DNA of 64,000 nucleotides from Thermophilibacter mediterraneus. GTDB taxonomy: Bacteria; Actinomycetota; Coriobacteriia; Coriobacteriales; Atopobiaceae. The notes under the pieces were generated by a model. It ran no database searches, was not told the DNA's origin, and was given only the letters and a program-made list of their open reading frames with translations. Of this stretch, positions 1-9,646 are shown one piece after another. The position numbers and the translations under genes are program-made. Location: the NCBI RefSeq assembly GCF_900119385.1, contig NZ_FPKO01000007.1:124001-188000 (forward strand), given 5' to 3'. Positions within the stretch are counted from its first letter, which is position 1, and each line of letters begins with the position of its first letter.

Positions 1-1
1 C

Positions 2-373
2 TACGACCCGGCGAGCCGCGCGCCGGCCGAGATCGTGCGCGAGGCGGGCGCTCCGGTCGCCTCCGCCGACGTGACGCTGCTGGGGAGCCTCGCCGCGTCG
101 TGCCCCGGCACGGAGCTCGTCTATGCCGACTGGTCGGGCGGCGGCTGGGAGGCGGCCTACGAGGCCTTCGCCCCAGCGATGCGATGCGCCTCCGACCCGG
201 CCGAGACGCTTTCCCCGGGTGCCCCCGCGCTTCTGTGGCTCTCCGGGGACGGCGCCGAGGCCGTGCGGGCTGCGGACGAGCTCGGCCTGCGCGTCGCGTG
301 GGAGCGCGAGCTCTGGCGTCCCTACGACCGTCGCACCTACTCCCTCGCCCTGCTCGTGTCTCCCGTCGCATGA
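2..373 (+). CDS. C-terminal fragment of an unidentified protein
   Basis: A reading frame enters from before base 1 and ends at the TGA at 371-373, leaving about 123 C-terminal residues. The visible part is soluble-looking and mixed in charge, with the motifs YADWSGGGWEAAYEAF and WRPYDRRTYSLALL near its end, and no transmembrane segment. I do not recognise a family. Codon use is high-GC at third positions, like the neighbouring genes, which supports real coding. It reads in the same direction as the next gene but is separated from it by 148 bases holding an inverted repeat, so they are probably separate units. The start lies outside the window. Confidence 0.6.
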   Translation, partial: YDPASRAPAEIVREAGAPVASADVTLLGSLAASCPGTELVYADWSGGGWEAAYEAFAPAMRCASDPAETLSPGAPALLWLSGDGAEAVRAADELGLRVAWERELWRPYDRRTYSLALLVSPVA

Positions 374-402
374 CGGGGGTCGACGGAGTCGCAGCTCGTA
401 GA

Positions 403-434
403 CGTGGTCAGCGATCCGTCGCGCCCTGACCACG
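403..434 (+). terminator. Inverted repeat after the first gene, possible terminator
   Basis: A perfect 9-bp inverted repeat (CGTGGTCAG at 403-411, CTGACCACG at 426-434) with a 14-base loop lies 30 bases after the stop codon at 373. No T-run follows, so a terminator role is inferred from position only. Confidence 0.35.
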
Positions 435-455
435 CGCCGCGCCTCGTCGGCGGCA

Positions 456-461
456 TACACT
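456..461 (+). promoter_or_regulatory. Candidate -10 (TACACT) for the TM-LuxR gene
   Basis: TACACT lies 60 bases before the ATG at 522. The same hexamer is seen upstream of uvrA, gap and the flippase-like gene in this window. No convincing -35 is visible. Confidence 0.35.
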
Positions 462-521
462 GGTGGCGGGGTCGCCCGGGGTTCCCGGGCGGGGTCGTCG
501 GCTCGAGCGAGAGGGGGCGCC

Positions 522-3113
522 ATGGGACTGGGGAGCGTCGCGGGCGCCGGGACGCGCCGCTGGCCGCTCGCGCTCTGGTGCGCCTGGCTCGCCGTGCTCG
601 TCGCCTCGCCCGAGTACGACCGCGCCCTCATCGCCGAATCCTCCCATGCCTTCGCCGCCCTCGGCCTCCTGGCGGGGACCGCCTGCTCGCTCGCGCTCCC
701 GTCCGGCGCGGCGCCGGGGGACGCCGAGAGCGCCGCCGGAGCACCGCTCTCGGGGCTCCTGCGTCGCGCCCGTCCCGTCGCCCTCGGCGCGATCGTGTCC
801 CTCGGCGCGCTCGCGTCCGTCGCCTCGCTCGCCCTCAACCTCGTCAACTGGGTGGTCACGGGCCTTCTGGGGATATGGGTCTTGGACTCGCCCGTCCCGG
901 TCGCGCTGATCGACATCTGGACCGGTGCCCGGCCCTGGGCGCCGGCGCTCTCGGCGCTCTCGGGCCTCTCCTGCGCGCTCGCGTGCGTCTCGTGCCTGCG
1001 CGCGGCGCGCGGCACGGGGCCCGAGGCCCGGTCGGTGCCGCTCGCCCCGCTCGCCCTCGCGCTCGCCACGCTCCTGCTCGCGGGGGCGCTCCGTCCCTAC
1101 GTCTGGTTCGGGGTCTGCTGGGTGGGGATCGGTCCCGCCTCAGAGGTGGTCGCGCTTCCGTTCAGGCTCGTCTGGGGCTCCCTCGTCGCGCTCTGCATAT
1201 GCCGTCTCCTCCGCAGGCTCAGCCTTCGCGTCGCCCCCGCCCCGCGCCTCGAGGTGGACGAGGGGGCCCTGCTCGCGCTTCTCGTGGCGGCGCTGGCGCT
1301 GGGCACGCTCGCGCAGCGGTGGCTGGGCTACGTCGTCGGCGTCACCCCCTACGTCCTCTTTGACCTGGCCGACCTCGTCGGGCTCGCGTGGGACCCCGCG
1401 CCCCTCGTGCTCGTCGCCTCGGCCTCCCTCGGCGCGCTCGTGGCGGCGGCGCTGGTCGCCCTGCCCGTCGTCGCGGGGCGCTGGGCTCGATCGCTCGGGG
1501 TCGCGGCGGCTCTGTCGGGAACCGCCGGTCGGCCCGAGGGCGAGGGGGAGGAGGGCGAGAAGGACGCGGGCTCGGCGCGCGCCCCGCTTCGCGAGCTCCT
1601 CGCGCGCGGCCTCACCGAGCGCGAGGCCCAGGCCGTGCGGGCCCTGCTCGACGGCCTGAGCTCACGGGAGGCCGCCGAGCGGCTGGGGCTCGGCGCCTCC
1701 ACGGTGCGCAACTACCAGCAGCGCGCCTACCGAAAGCTCGGCGTCGCGTGCGCGAGCGAGGCGCGCGAGCTCCTTGCCGGCGAGGCTCCCGGGCCGGGCG
1801 CGCCGGGCCCCACGGCGGAGGGGGAGGGCGCGCCCGTCGGCCCCGCGCCCGAGGGCGTCGCGCGCCGCGTCGCCGGCGTGCTGCTGGCGTGCTTCCTGCT
1901 CCTGCCGATCGGCTCCGGCGGCCGCCTCGCATGGTGGGTCTCGGGGCAGGTCGCGACCTGCGCGGCCGGGGGCCTTGCGCTCGCGGCGGCGCTCCTCGCC
2001 CTCGACGCGCTGCGCGCCCGGGGCGTCCTCGTGGACGGCCGGGACGCCGCGCGCCCGCCCGCGCGCGGAGAGCGGGCCGCGCTGCTGGCCTCGGGCTCCG
2101 TCGTCGTCGCGTGCCGCCTCGCGCTGCTCCTGGGCGGGCCGTGGGTCTCGGTGCTCGCGTTTCGCGCGGCCATGGCGCTCGTCGTGCCTGCCTTCGTGGC
2201 GCTCTCCCTGCGCCGCGCCGCGCGGGCGGCGGGGTCGAGGCCGGGGGCGCTGCCGCTCGTCGCGCACGCCGTGCTCGGCGACCCCTGGGCGCTCGCGGTC
2301 GCGTGCCTCTCGGCGGCGCTGCTCGGGGCGGTCTGGGAGGAGCTCTGGCGCGCGGCGGTGTGGACGGACTTCTCGCTCTTCCCGCAGGCGCTGCCGTTTC
2401 TTGCGGCGGTGCTGGGCGCCTGCGCGGCGCTCGTGTGGCTGCGGCCGGGGCGGGGCTCGCGCGCCCTGTCCGGCGCCGCGCTCGCGCTCTCGCTCGTGAC
2501 GCTCGCGATCGAGGGCTGGGAGACCGCCGTCCTTCTCTGCGCGCTTCTCCACGGGGCAATCCTCGCGCGGGGGCTCTCCCGCGAGCGCGGGGGAGCGGCG
2601 GCGCGCCCGGGCGACGCCGCGGCCGTCGCCGCGCTCGCCTGCGCGTCGTGCGCGGCGGGGGCCTGCGCCGGCGTGGTGGTGGTCAACCGATACGCCGCGA
2701 TGTTCACCACGGAGACGAACCTCCTTCTCGTGGGGGCCTACGACTACGAGCGCCTCGTCGCCTTCACGTCGTCGGCGAGCTACGTCATGGGTGCGCTGTT
2801 CCTCGCGCTCGGGTGCGCGCTCGTCGTCGCGACGTGGCGCGTCGTGTGCTCGGTCGACGCCGAGCGCCTCATGGAGGGGGTGCGCGTGACGCCCGAGCAG
2901 CGCCTCCGCGCGTTCCTCGTGAGCCGCGGGCTCAGCGACCTGCAGGCAGAGGTGGCCCTGCTCACGGCCGAGGGGCTCTCGGCGCGCCAGATCGGCGCGC
3001 GCCTGCACTACGCGCCCGGCACGGTGAGCGCGGCGCGCGTGGGGGCCTACCGGGCGCTCGGGGTCCACGACCGCGCCCAGCTCGTGGCCGTGCTCTCGGG
3101 CGCGGGCGGGTGA
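522..3113 (+). CDS. Membrane protein with two LuxR-type HTH domains
   Basis: This 863-residue protein has the order: about 10 hydrophobic segments (residues 15-340), a LuxR/GerE helix-turn-helix (about 356-407, LTEREAQAVRALLDGLSSRE, then STVRNYQQRAYRKLG), a second hydrophobic block (about 445-780), and a second HTH at the C-terminus (about 793-850, GLSARQIGARLHYAPGTVSA). It looks like two TM-HTH units joined head to tail. Coriobacteriia carry many single TM-HTH regulators of this kind, which are thought to sense something at the membrane and bind DNA directly. No ligand can be inferred. The ATG is preceded by a G-rich site (GAGAGGGGG). It stands alone upstream of uvrA. Confidence 0.75.
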   Translation: MGLGSVAGAGTRRWPLALWCAWLAVLVASPEYDRALIAESSHAFAALGLLAGTACSLALPSGAAPGDAESAAGAPLSGLLRRARPVALGAIVSLGALASVASLALNLVNWVVTGLLGIWVLDSPVPVALIDIWTGARPWAPALSALSGLSCALACVSCLRAARGTGPEARSVPLAPLALALATLLLAGALRPYVWFGVCWVGIGPASEVVALPFRLVWGSLVALCICRLLRRLSLRVAPAPRLEVDEGALLALLVAALALGTLAQRWLGYVVGVTPYVLFDLADLVGLAWDPAPLVLVASASLGALVAAALVALPVVAGRWARSLGVAAALSGTAGRPEGEGEEGEKDAGSARAPLRELLARGLTEREAQAVRALLDGLSSREAAERLGLGASTVRNYQQRAYRKLGVACASEARELLAGEAPGPGAPGPTAEGEGAPVGPAPEGVARRVAGVLLACFLLLPIGSGGRLAWWVSGQVATCAAGGLALAAALLALDALRARGVLVDGRDAARPPARGERAALLASGSVVVACRLALLLGGPWVSVLAFRAAMALVVPAFVALSLRRAARAAGSRPGALPLVAHAVLGDPWALAVACLSAALLGAVWEELWRAAVWTDFSLFPQALPFLAAVLGACAALVWLRPGRGSRALSGAALALSLVTLAIEGWETAVLLCALLHGAILARGLSRERGGAAARPGDAAAVAALACASCAAGACAGVVVVNRYAAMFTTETNLLLVGAYDYERLVAFTSSASYVMGALFLALGCALVVATWRVVCSVDAERLMEGVRVTPEQRLRAFLVSRGLSDLQAEVALLTAEGLSARQIGARLHYAPGTVSAARVGAYRALGVHDRAQLVAVLSGAGG

Positions 3114-3145
3114 GCGCGTCCTTCTCCCCGCGCCCTGCCTCTACC

Positions 3146-3159
3146 AGAACACGTGTTGC
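3146..3159 (+). promoter_or_regulatory. Possible LexA (SOS) box upstream of uvrA
   Basis: AGAACACGTGTTGC matches the Gram-positive LexA consensus CGAACRNRYGTTYC at 12 of 14 positions and has the GAAC-N4-GTT core. It lies about 90 bases before the uvrA start. uvrA is SOS-controlled in many bacteria. The site is upstream of, rather than over, the candidate -10 at 3210, which lowers confidence. Confidence 0.4.
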
Positions 3160-3193
3160 AGCATCCGTGAATACGCCGACCGCTCGCCGACCA

Positions 3194-3229
3194 TGTCCTG
3201 CCGCTCGGCTACACTAGGGCGGCAGGACA
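3194..3229 (+). promoter_or_regulatory. 10-bp inverted repeat enclosing the uvrA -10
   Basis: TGTCCTGCCG (3194-3203) and CGGCAGGACA (3220-3229) form a perfect inverted repeat around a TACACT -10 (3210-3215), 19-54 bases before the uvrA ATG. This could be an operator or a leader hairpin. Confidence 0.4.
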
Positions 3230-3247
3230 CGTATCACGGGAGGCCCC

Positions 3248-6121
<2,874 letters not shown>

Positions 6122-6125
6122 CGCG

Positions 6126-6623
6126 ATGTCCCGGCGCGAGAAGCTCCAGAAGACCAACGCCATGCGCGAGCTCGAGGCCGCGGGCGTGCCCTTCTCGTGG
6201 GAGACCTACGAGGTGGACGAGACGGACACCTCGAGCGAGCTGGGACTGCACATCGCACAGCGCCTGGGGGAGGACCCCGCCTCGAGCTTCAAGACGCTCG
6301 TGTGCGTGACCCCCTCCGGCGACCACGTGGTCTGCTGCCTGCCCGTTGCCGACGAGCTCGACCTCAAGAAGGCGGCAGCGGCGGCGGGCGAGAAGTCCCT
6401 CGCGCTGATGCACGTGCGCGACCTCGAGCCCACGACGGGATACGTCCGCGGCGGGTGCTCGCCGGTGGGGATGAGGCGGCGCTTCCCCACGCTCATCGAC
6501 GAGACCGCGCAGCTCTTCGACGAGATTCGCGTCTCGGGCGGGAGGCGCGGGCTGTCGCTCTCCATCGCGCCCGACGACCTCGCCGCCTTCTGCGACGCCA
6601 CCCTCGCCGACATCGTGCGCTAG
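6126..6623 (+). CDS. ybaK: YbaK-type Cys-tRNA(Pro)/aminoacyl-tRNA deacylase
   Basis: This 165-residue protein belongs to the YbaK/EbsC superfamily, which hydrolyses mischarged tRNAs such as Cys-tRNA(Pro) in trans. Family features are the N-terminal AMRELEAAGVPF, the FKTLVCVTPSGDHVVCCLP stretch, the DLKKAAAAAGEKS helix (conserved lysine) and GYVRGGCSPVGMRRRFPTLI, the typical ybaK signature around the substrate pocket. It lies 4 bases after uvrA and is probably co-transcribed, although no functional link is known. A more distant YbaK-fold protein is encoded at 51.2 kb. Confidence 0.88.
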   Translation: MSRREKLQKTNAMRELEAAGVPFSWETYEVDETDTSSELGLHIAQRLGEDPASSFKTLVCVTPSGDHVVCCLPVADELDLKKAAAAAGEKSLALMHVRDLEPTTGYVRGGCSPVGMRRRFPTLIDETAQLFDEIRVSGGRRGLSLSIAPDDLAAFCDATLADIVR

Positions 6624-6703
6624 GCGCGCGGGTCGCGGTGCCCGGCGCCGCGCCCGCCCCGGCGCCGCGTCCGCACCGGCGCCGCGTCCGCACCCCCCTC
6701 CCT

Positions 6704-6725
6704 CGCACAAATCCGAAATTGTGCG
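6704..6725. repeat. Dispersed palindrome family 1, copy a
   Basis: Imperfect copy with arms CGCACAA and TTGTGCG around an 8-base centre. It is related to the 24-bp palindromes at 6807, 63115, 63215 and 63329. It sits in the 446-base gap between ybaK and murJ. Confidence 0.6.
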
Positions 6726-6776
6726 GTCCGTCGTGGCTGCGTCTCGGCGTCTTCCCAGTTGACGGCTTGCCCGCGG

Positions 6777-6830
6777 ACAGGAAATCCGTCCGCTGCGCGC
6801 TCCGCGCCGCACATTTTCTGAATTGTGCGG
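6777..6830. repeat. Dispersed 54-bp element of palindrome family 1
   Basis: The 54-base unit begins with CAGGAAA, has TGCGCG at positions 18-23, and ends in the palindrome CCGCACA (6807-6813) ... TGTGCGG (6824-6830). The same unit, with identical length and spacing, occurs at 63185-63238 and 63299-63352. This is a true interspersed repeat, resembling REP/BIME elements in structure. Confidence 0.7.
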
Positions 6831-6923
6831 CTCGCCCGCGTCGCGCCCCCGGCGTCTCCCCGGTCGACGGCTCGCCCGCGTCGCGCCCCCGGCGTCTCCC
6901 CGGTCGGCGGCTCGCCCGCGTCC
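6831..6923. repeat. 40-bp direct tandem repeat, 2.3 copies
   Basis: Two adjacent 40-base copies (6831-6870 and 6871-6910) differ at one position near their end. A partial third copy begins at 6911. A degenerate relative precedes copy 1 (about 6740-6770). It lies directly next to the 54-bp element. The rest of the 6624-7069 gap shows no gene. Confidence 0.7.
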
Positions 6924-7069
6924 GCTCGCCCGCGTCGCGCCCTCGCCCCAACCTCTCCGCGCGACACCCTCGCTGTGGGGAAACGGCGGGAAATCCGCCC
7001 TCGGCTCGCCCGGGCGGTGGCTCGGTGAGAAGATAAGGGTTCTGTGCACGCAAGCGAGGAGGCAGACAG

Positions 7070-8767
7070 GTGAGTCGCACGCCCGCATACCAGCCCAAGC
7101 ACATGAGGCGTCCCGACGAGGGGGCCGAGCTCACCACGCGCATCGACGGCCGCGCCGTGCGGGCGCGGCAGGGGGCCGCCCCGGAGGGGGACACCCAGGA
7201 TCAGGTCGGGCGCAGCGCGGCGCTCATGAGCGTGCTCGTGGTGGTGAGCCGTCTGACCGGGTTCCTGCGCACCTGGGGCCAGGCGTACGCCATCGGCGTC
7301 ACGGTGATGGCGAGCTGCTACTCCATCGCCAACAACCTCCCCAACCAGCTCTACGAGCTCGTTGCCGCGGGCATGCTCACGACGGCCTTCCTGCCCGTGT
7401 ACATGTCGGTGAAGAAGCGGGCGGGCACCGAGGGGGCGAGCGCCTACACCTCCAACCTCGTCTCGATCGTGCTCGTCGCCATGGGTGCGGTCGCGGTGCT
7501 CGGCTTCATCTTCGCCGCGCAGATGGTCTACACGCAGTCCTTCACGGCGACCGACGAGTTCGACTTCGGCCTCACGGTCTACTTCTTCCGGTTCTTCGTG
7601 ATCGAGGTCGTGCTCTATGCGCTCTCATCGATCTTCTCGGGCGTGCTCAACGCGGAGCGAGACTACTTCTGGGGCCAGGCGGCGCCCATCTTCAACAACT
7701 TCGTGACCACCGCCTCCTTCCTCGTCTACGCCGCGCTCGCGCCGACGAGCCCCGGGCTCGCCCTTCTTGTCCTCGCGCTCGGAAACCCGCTCGGCGTCGC
7801 CGTGCAGGTCGCCATGCAGGTCCCCCCGATGCTGCGCCACGGCATCAGGCTGAGGTTTCGCATCGACCTACGCGACCCGCTTCTCAAGGAGACGCTCAAG
7901 ATCGGCGTGCCGTCGCTCGCCGTGGTCGTCGCGTCGTTCGTGACCACCTCGGTCCAGTCGTCCTCGGCCCTCTCGGTGACGGCGACCGGCGCCTCGATCA
8001 CCTACTACTCGCGCCTGTGGTACACGCTGCCGTACTCGATCCTCACGGTTCCCATCACGACGGCCATGTTCACCGAGCTCTCCGACAGCTGGGCCAGGAG
8101 CGACCGCGGGTCGTTCGTGCGAGGGATCGTCTCGGGCACGAGCCAGATCCTGTTCTTCTCGGTGCCGTTCATGCTCTACCTCATCGTGTTCTCCGTCCCG
8201 CTCGTCTCCATCCTCGCGGCCGGCAGCTTCACCCCGGAGGCCCTCTCCATGACGGCCTCCTACCTGAGCGCCTACGCGATTTCCCTGCCCGCCTATGCCG
8301 TCTACATGTACCTGCAGAAGGTCGCCTCCGCCATGCGGAGGATGGCGCTGTGCGCCGTGGCGAACGCCGTCGCGGCGGTGGTGCAGGTCGTCTCCCTGCT
8401 CGCGCTCACGCCGACCTTCGGCCTCGACTTCGTTGCCTTCTCGTCCACCCTCTTCTTCGTGACGCTGTGCATCGTGATGTTCGCGAGCCTGCGCGGCTCC
8501 CTCGGCCCCATCGGGCTCGCGAGGGTGGCGCTCGCGGCCCTGCGCGCGCTCGCGCTCGGCGCCGCGGGCGCGCTCGCGGGCGCGCTGCTGCTGCGGGCGC
8601 TCAACGGGGCGCTCGGCGACTGCACCGGCCAGATGCTTCGCTCCGTTGCGTACTGCGTCGTCGCGGGCGTCCCCGCCCTCGTCGTGACCTACGGTGCCGC
8701 GCTCGTCCTCAGGGTCCCCGAGGCGGCCATGATCGGGAGGCTCGTCGGCCGCCTCCTGCACCGGTAG
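7070..8767 (+). CDS. murJ: Lipid II flippase MurJ (MviN)
   Basis: This integral membrane protein of 565 residues is predicted to flip lipid II across the membrane for peptidoglycan assembly. About 50 polar N-terminal residues precede the MOP-superfamily core, which begins ALMSVLVVVSRLTGFLRTW. The family motif NLPNQLYELVAAGMLTTAFLPV is intact, and about 13-14 hydrophobic segments run to the end. The start is GTG at 7070 with AGGAGG at 7057-7062. No ATG upstream fits. It stands alone after a repeat-rich gap and converges on the next gene, with a shared hairpin in between. It lacks the long cytoplasmic kinase-like tail of mycobacterial MurJ. Confidence 0.9.
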   Translation: MSRTPAYQPKHMRRPDEGAELTTRIDGRAVRARQGAAPEGDTQDQVGRSAALMSVLVVVSRLTGFLRTWGQAYAIGVTVMASCYSIANNLPNQLYELVAAGMLTTAFLPVYMSVKKRAGTEGASAYTSNLVSIVLVAMGAVAVLGFIFAAQMVYTQSFTATDEFDFGLTVYFFRFFVIEVVLYALSSIFSGVLNAERDYFWGQAAPIFNNFVTTASFLVYAALAPTSPGLALLVLALGNPLGVAVQVAMQVPPMLRHGIRLRFRIDLRDPLLKETLKIGVPSLAVVVASFVTTSVQSSSALSVTATGASITYYSRLWYTLPYSILTVPITTAMFTELSDSWARSDRGSFVRGIVSGTSQILFFSVPFMLYLIVFSVPLVSILAAGSFTPEALSMTASYLSAYAISLPAYAVYMYLQKVASAMRRMALCAVANAVAAVVQVVSLLALTPTFGLDFVAFSSTLFFVTLCIVMFASLRGSLGPIGLARVALAALRALALGAAGALAGALLLRALNGALGDCTGQMLRSVAYCVVAGVPALVVTYGAALVLRVPEAAMIGRLVGRLLHR

Positions 8768-8771
8768 GGGA

Positions 8772-8811
8772 GCCCCCGGCGGGCGACGAGTCGCTGTCGA
8801 CAGCCGGGGGC
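8772..8811. terminator. Bidirectional hairpin between convergent genes
   Basis: A perfect 9-bp stem (GCCCCCGGC 8772-8780, GCCGGGGGC 8803-8811) with internal pairing in the loop lies between the murJ stop and the stop of the minus-strand gene. No T-run is present. Confidence 0.5.
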
Positions 8812-8822
8812 GTCGCGCGCCC

Positions 8823-9251
8823 CTACCCGCTCACGACCAGCTGATCGCAGCGCTCCACGTACACCTCGACCACCGGCGCGTCGCGCACCCCGTCCGGGCC
8901 CGCCTCGCACAGCAGCTCCGCGATCAGGTCGTCGAGGTCCTCGAGGTCCTCGAGCGCGCCGCCGCCCTCGTCGGGGTCGTCCCCGAGGTAGTTTCGGACG
9001 AAGCGGCGCTCCTCCTCGCTGATCCTCTCGGGCGCCCCCTCGTCCGCCGTTCGGCCCCGACCCGCCCCGGGCTCGCGCTCGCAGAGGCGCGTGGTCACGA
9101 TCCGGCGCACCTCCCGGGCGAACTCGGGGTCGTCCACCTGCTCGGGTCGCATCACCATGACGAGCGTCCCCGGCGGGTAGTCCCGCTCGTCGTCGCGCGC
9201 CTCCCGCTCGAACCTCAGTGCGAACCTCGCCTCGGGCCAGTGCAGTGACAT
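8823..9251 (-). CDS. Small acidic protein of unknown function
   Basis: This encodes 142 residues, starting MSLHWPEARF. It is strongly acidic in its C-terminal half (a DLEDLDDLIAELL helix) with an ERISEEERRFVRNYLG segment in the middle. It has no signal peptide, membrane segment or metal motif. I do not recognise a family. The start is supported by AAGGGAG six bases upstream of the ATG. It converges with murJ and diverges from the histidine operon across 395 bases. Codon use matches its neighbours, so it is likely a real, cytoplasmic, lineage-restricted protein. Confidence 0.65.
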   Translation of the reverse strand: MSLHWPEARFALRFEREARDDERDYPPGTLVMVMRPEQVDDPEFAREVRRIVTTRLCEREPGAGRGRTADEGAPERISEEERRFVRNYLGDDPDEGGGALEDLEDLDDLIAELLCEAGPDGVRDAPVVEVYVERCDQLVVSG

Positions 9252-9541
9252 CCCATGCTCCCTTCCTCGTCCGCGTCCGTGGCGGCAAGCCTAGCAGGTG
9301 GCGGGGCGCGCTGTCTGACGCCCCGCCGACGGTCCCCTTCGTCCGCAGGTGGGCGCGTCGCGACCCGATGGAGGGGCACCCGCGGCTCGGCGGACGGCGC
9401 CTTCGCGCCCGCGGGCGGCCCCGTCGGGCGGCACCGTCGGGCGACGACGCGCCCTCGCCGCGCGAGTCGTGCCGCCCCGCGCCCGCTTCTCCCGCCCCGC
9501 GCGGCGGGCACTGTTACGCGTCGGAAAACGCGGCGCGCCGG
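9252..9541. other. Gene-free stretch upstream of the his operon
   Basis: Very GC-rich DNA between the divergent acidic gene and the his promoter. I see no gene, tRNA or clear repeat in it. Open frames crossing it lack ribosome sites and read into hisZ-hisG. Confidence 0.4.
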
Positions 9542-9563
9542 ACACTTTACTGTGCTAAAGTGT
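9542..9563 (+). promoter_or_regulatory. his operon promoter/operator palindrome
   Basis: ACACTTTA (9542-9549) and TAAAGTGT (9556-9563) form a perfect 8-bp inverted repeat. Its right arm contains an extended -10 (TGCTAAAGT, 9553-9561). A repressor bound here would cover the promoter. The hisZ-hisG start is 83 bases downstream. No T-box or His-codon leader peptide is apparent. Confidence 0.5.
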
Positions 9564-9646
9564 GCTCGGCGGATCGGGACGTCCCATGGACCTCCCTCCC
9601 GCCGCCGAATCGTGCCCCGCCACGGTCCCAGAGGAGGGAAACCACC

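Noticed and set aside
404-1363. An overlapping Arg/Pro-rich 319-codon frame at the start of the LuxR-like gene
   Set aside because: Extreme Arg/Gly/Pro composition typical of an out-of-frame reading of GC-rich coding DNA.
9541-9646. T-box or histidine leader attenuator upstream of hisZG
   Set aside because: No T-box AGGGTGGNACCGCG-like sequence and no short peptide with consecutive His codons.
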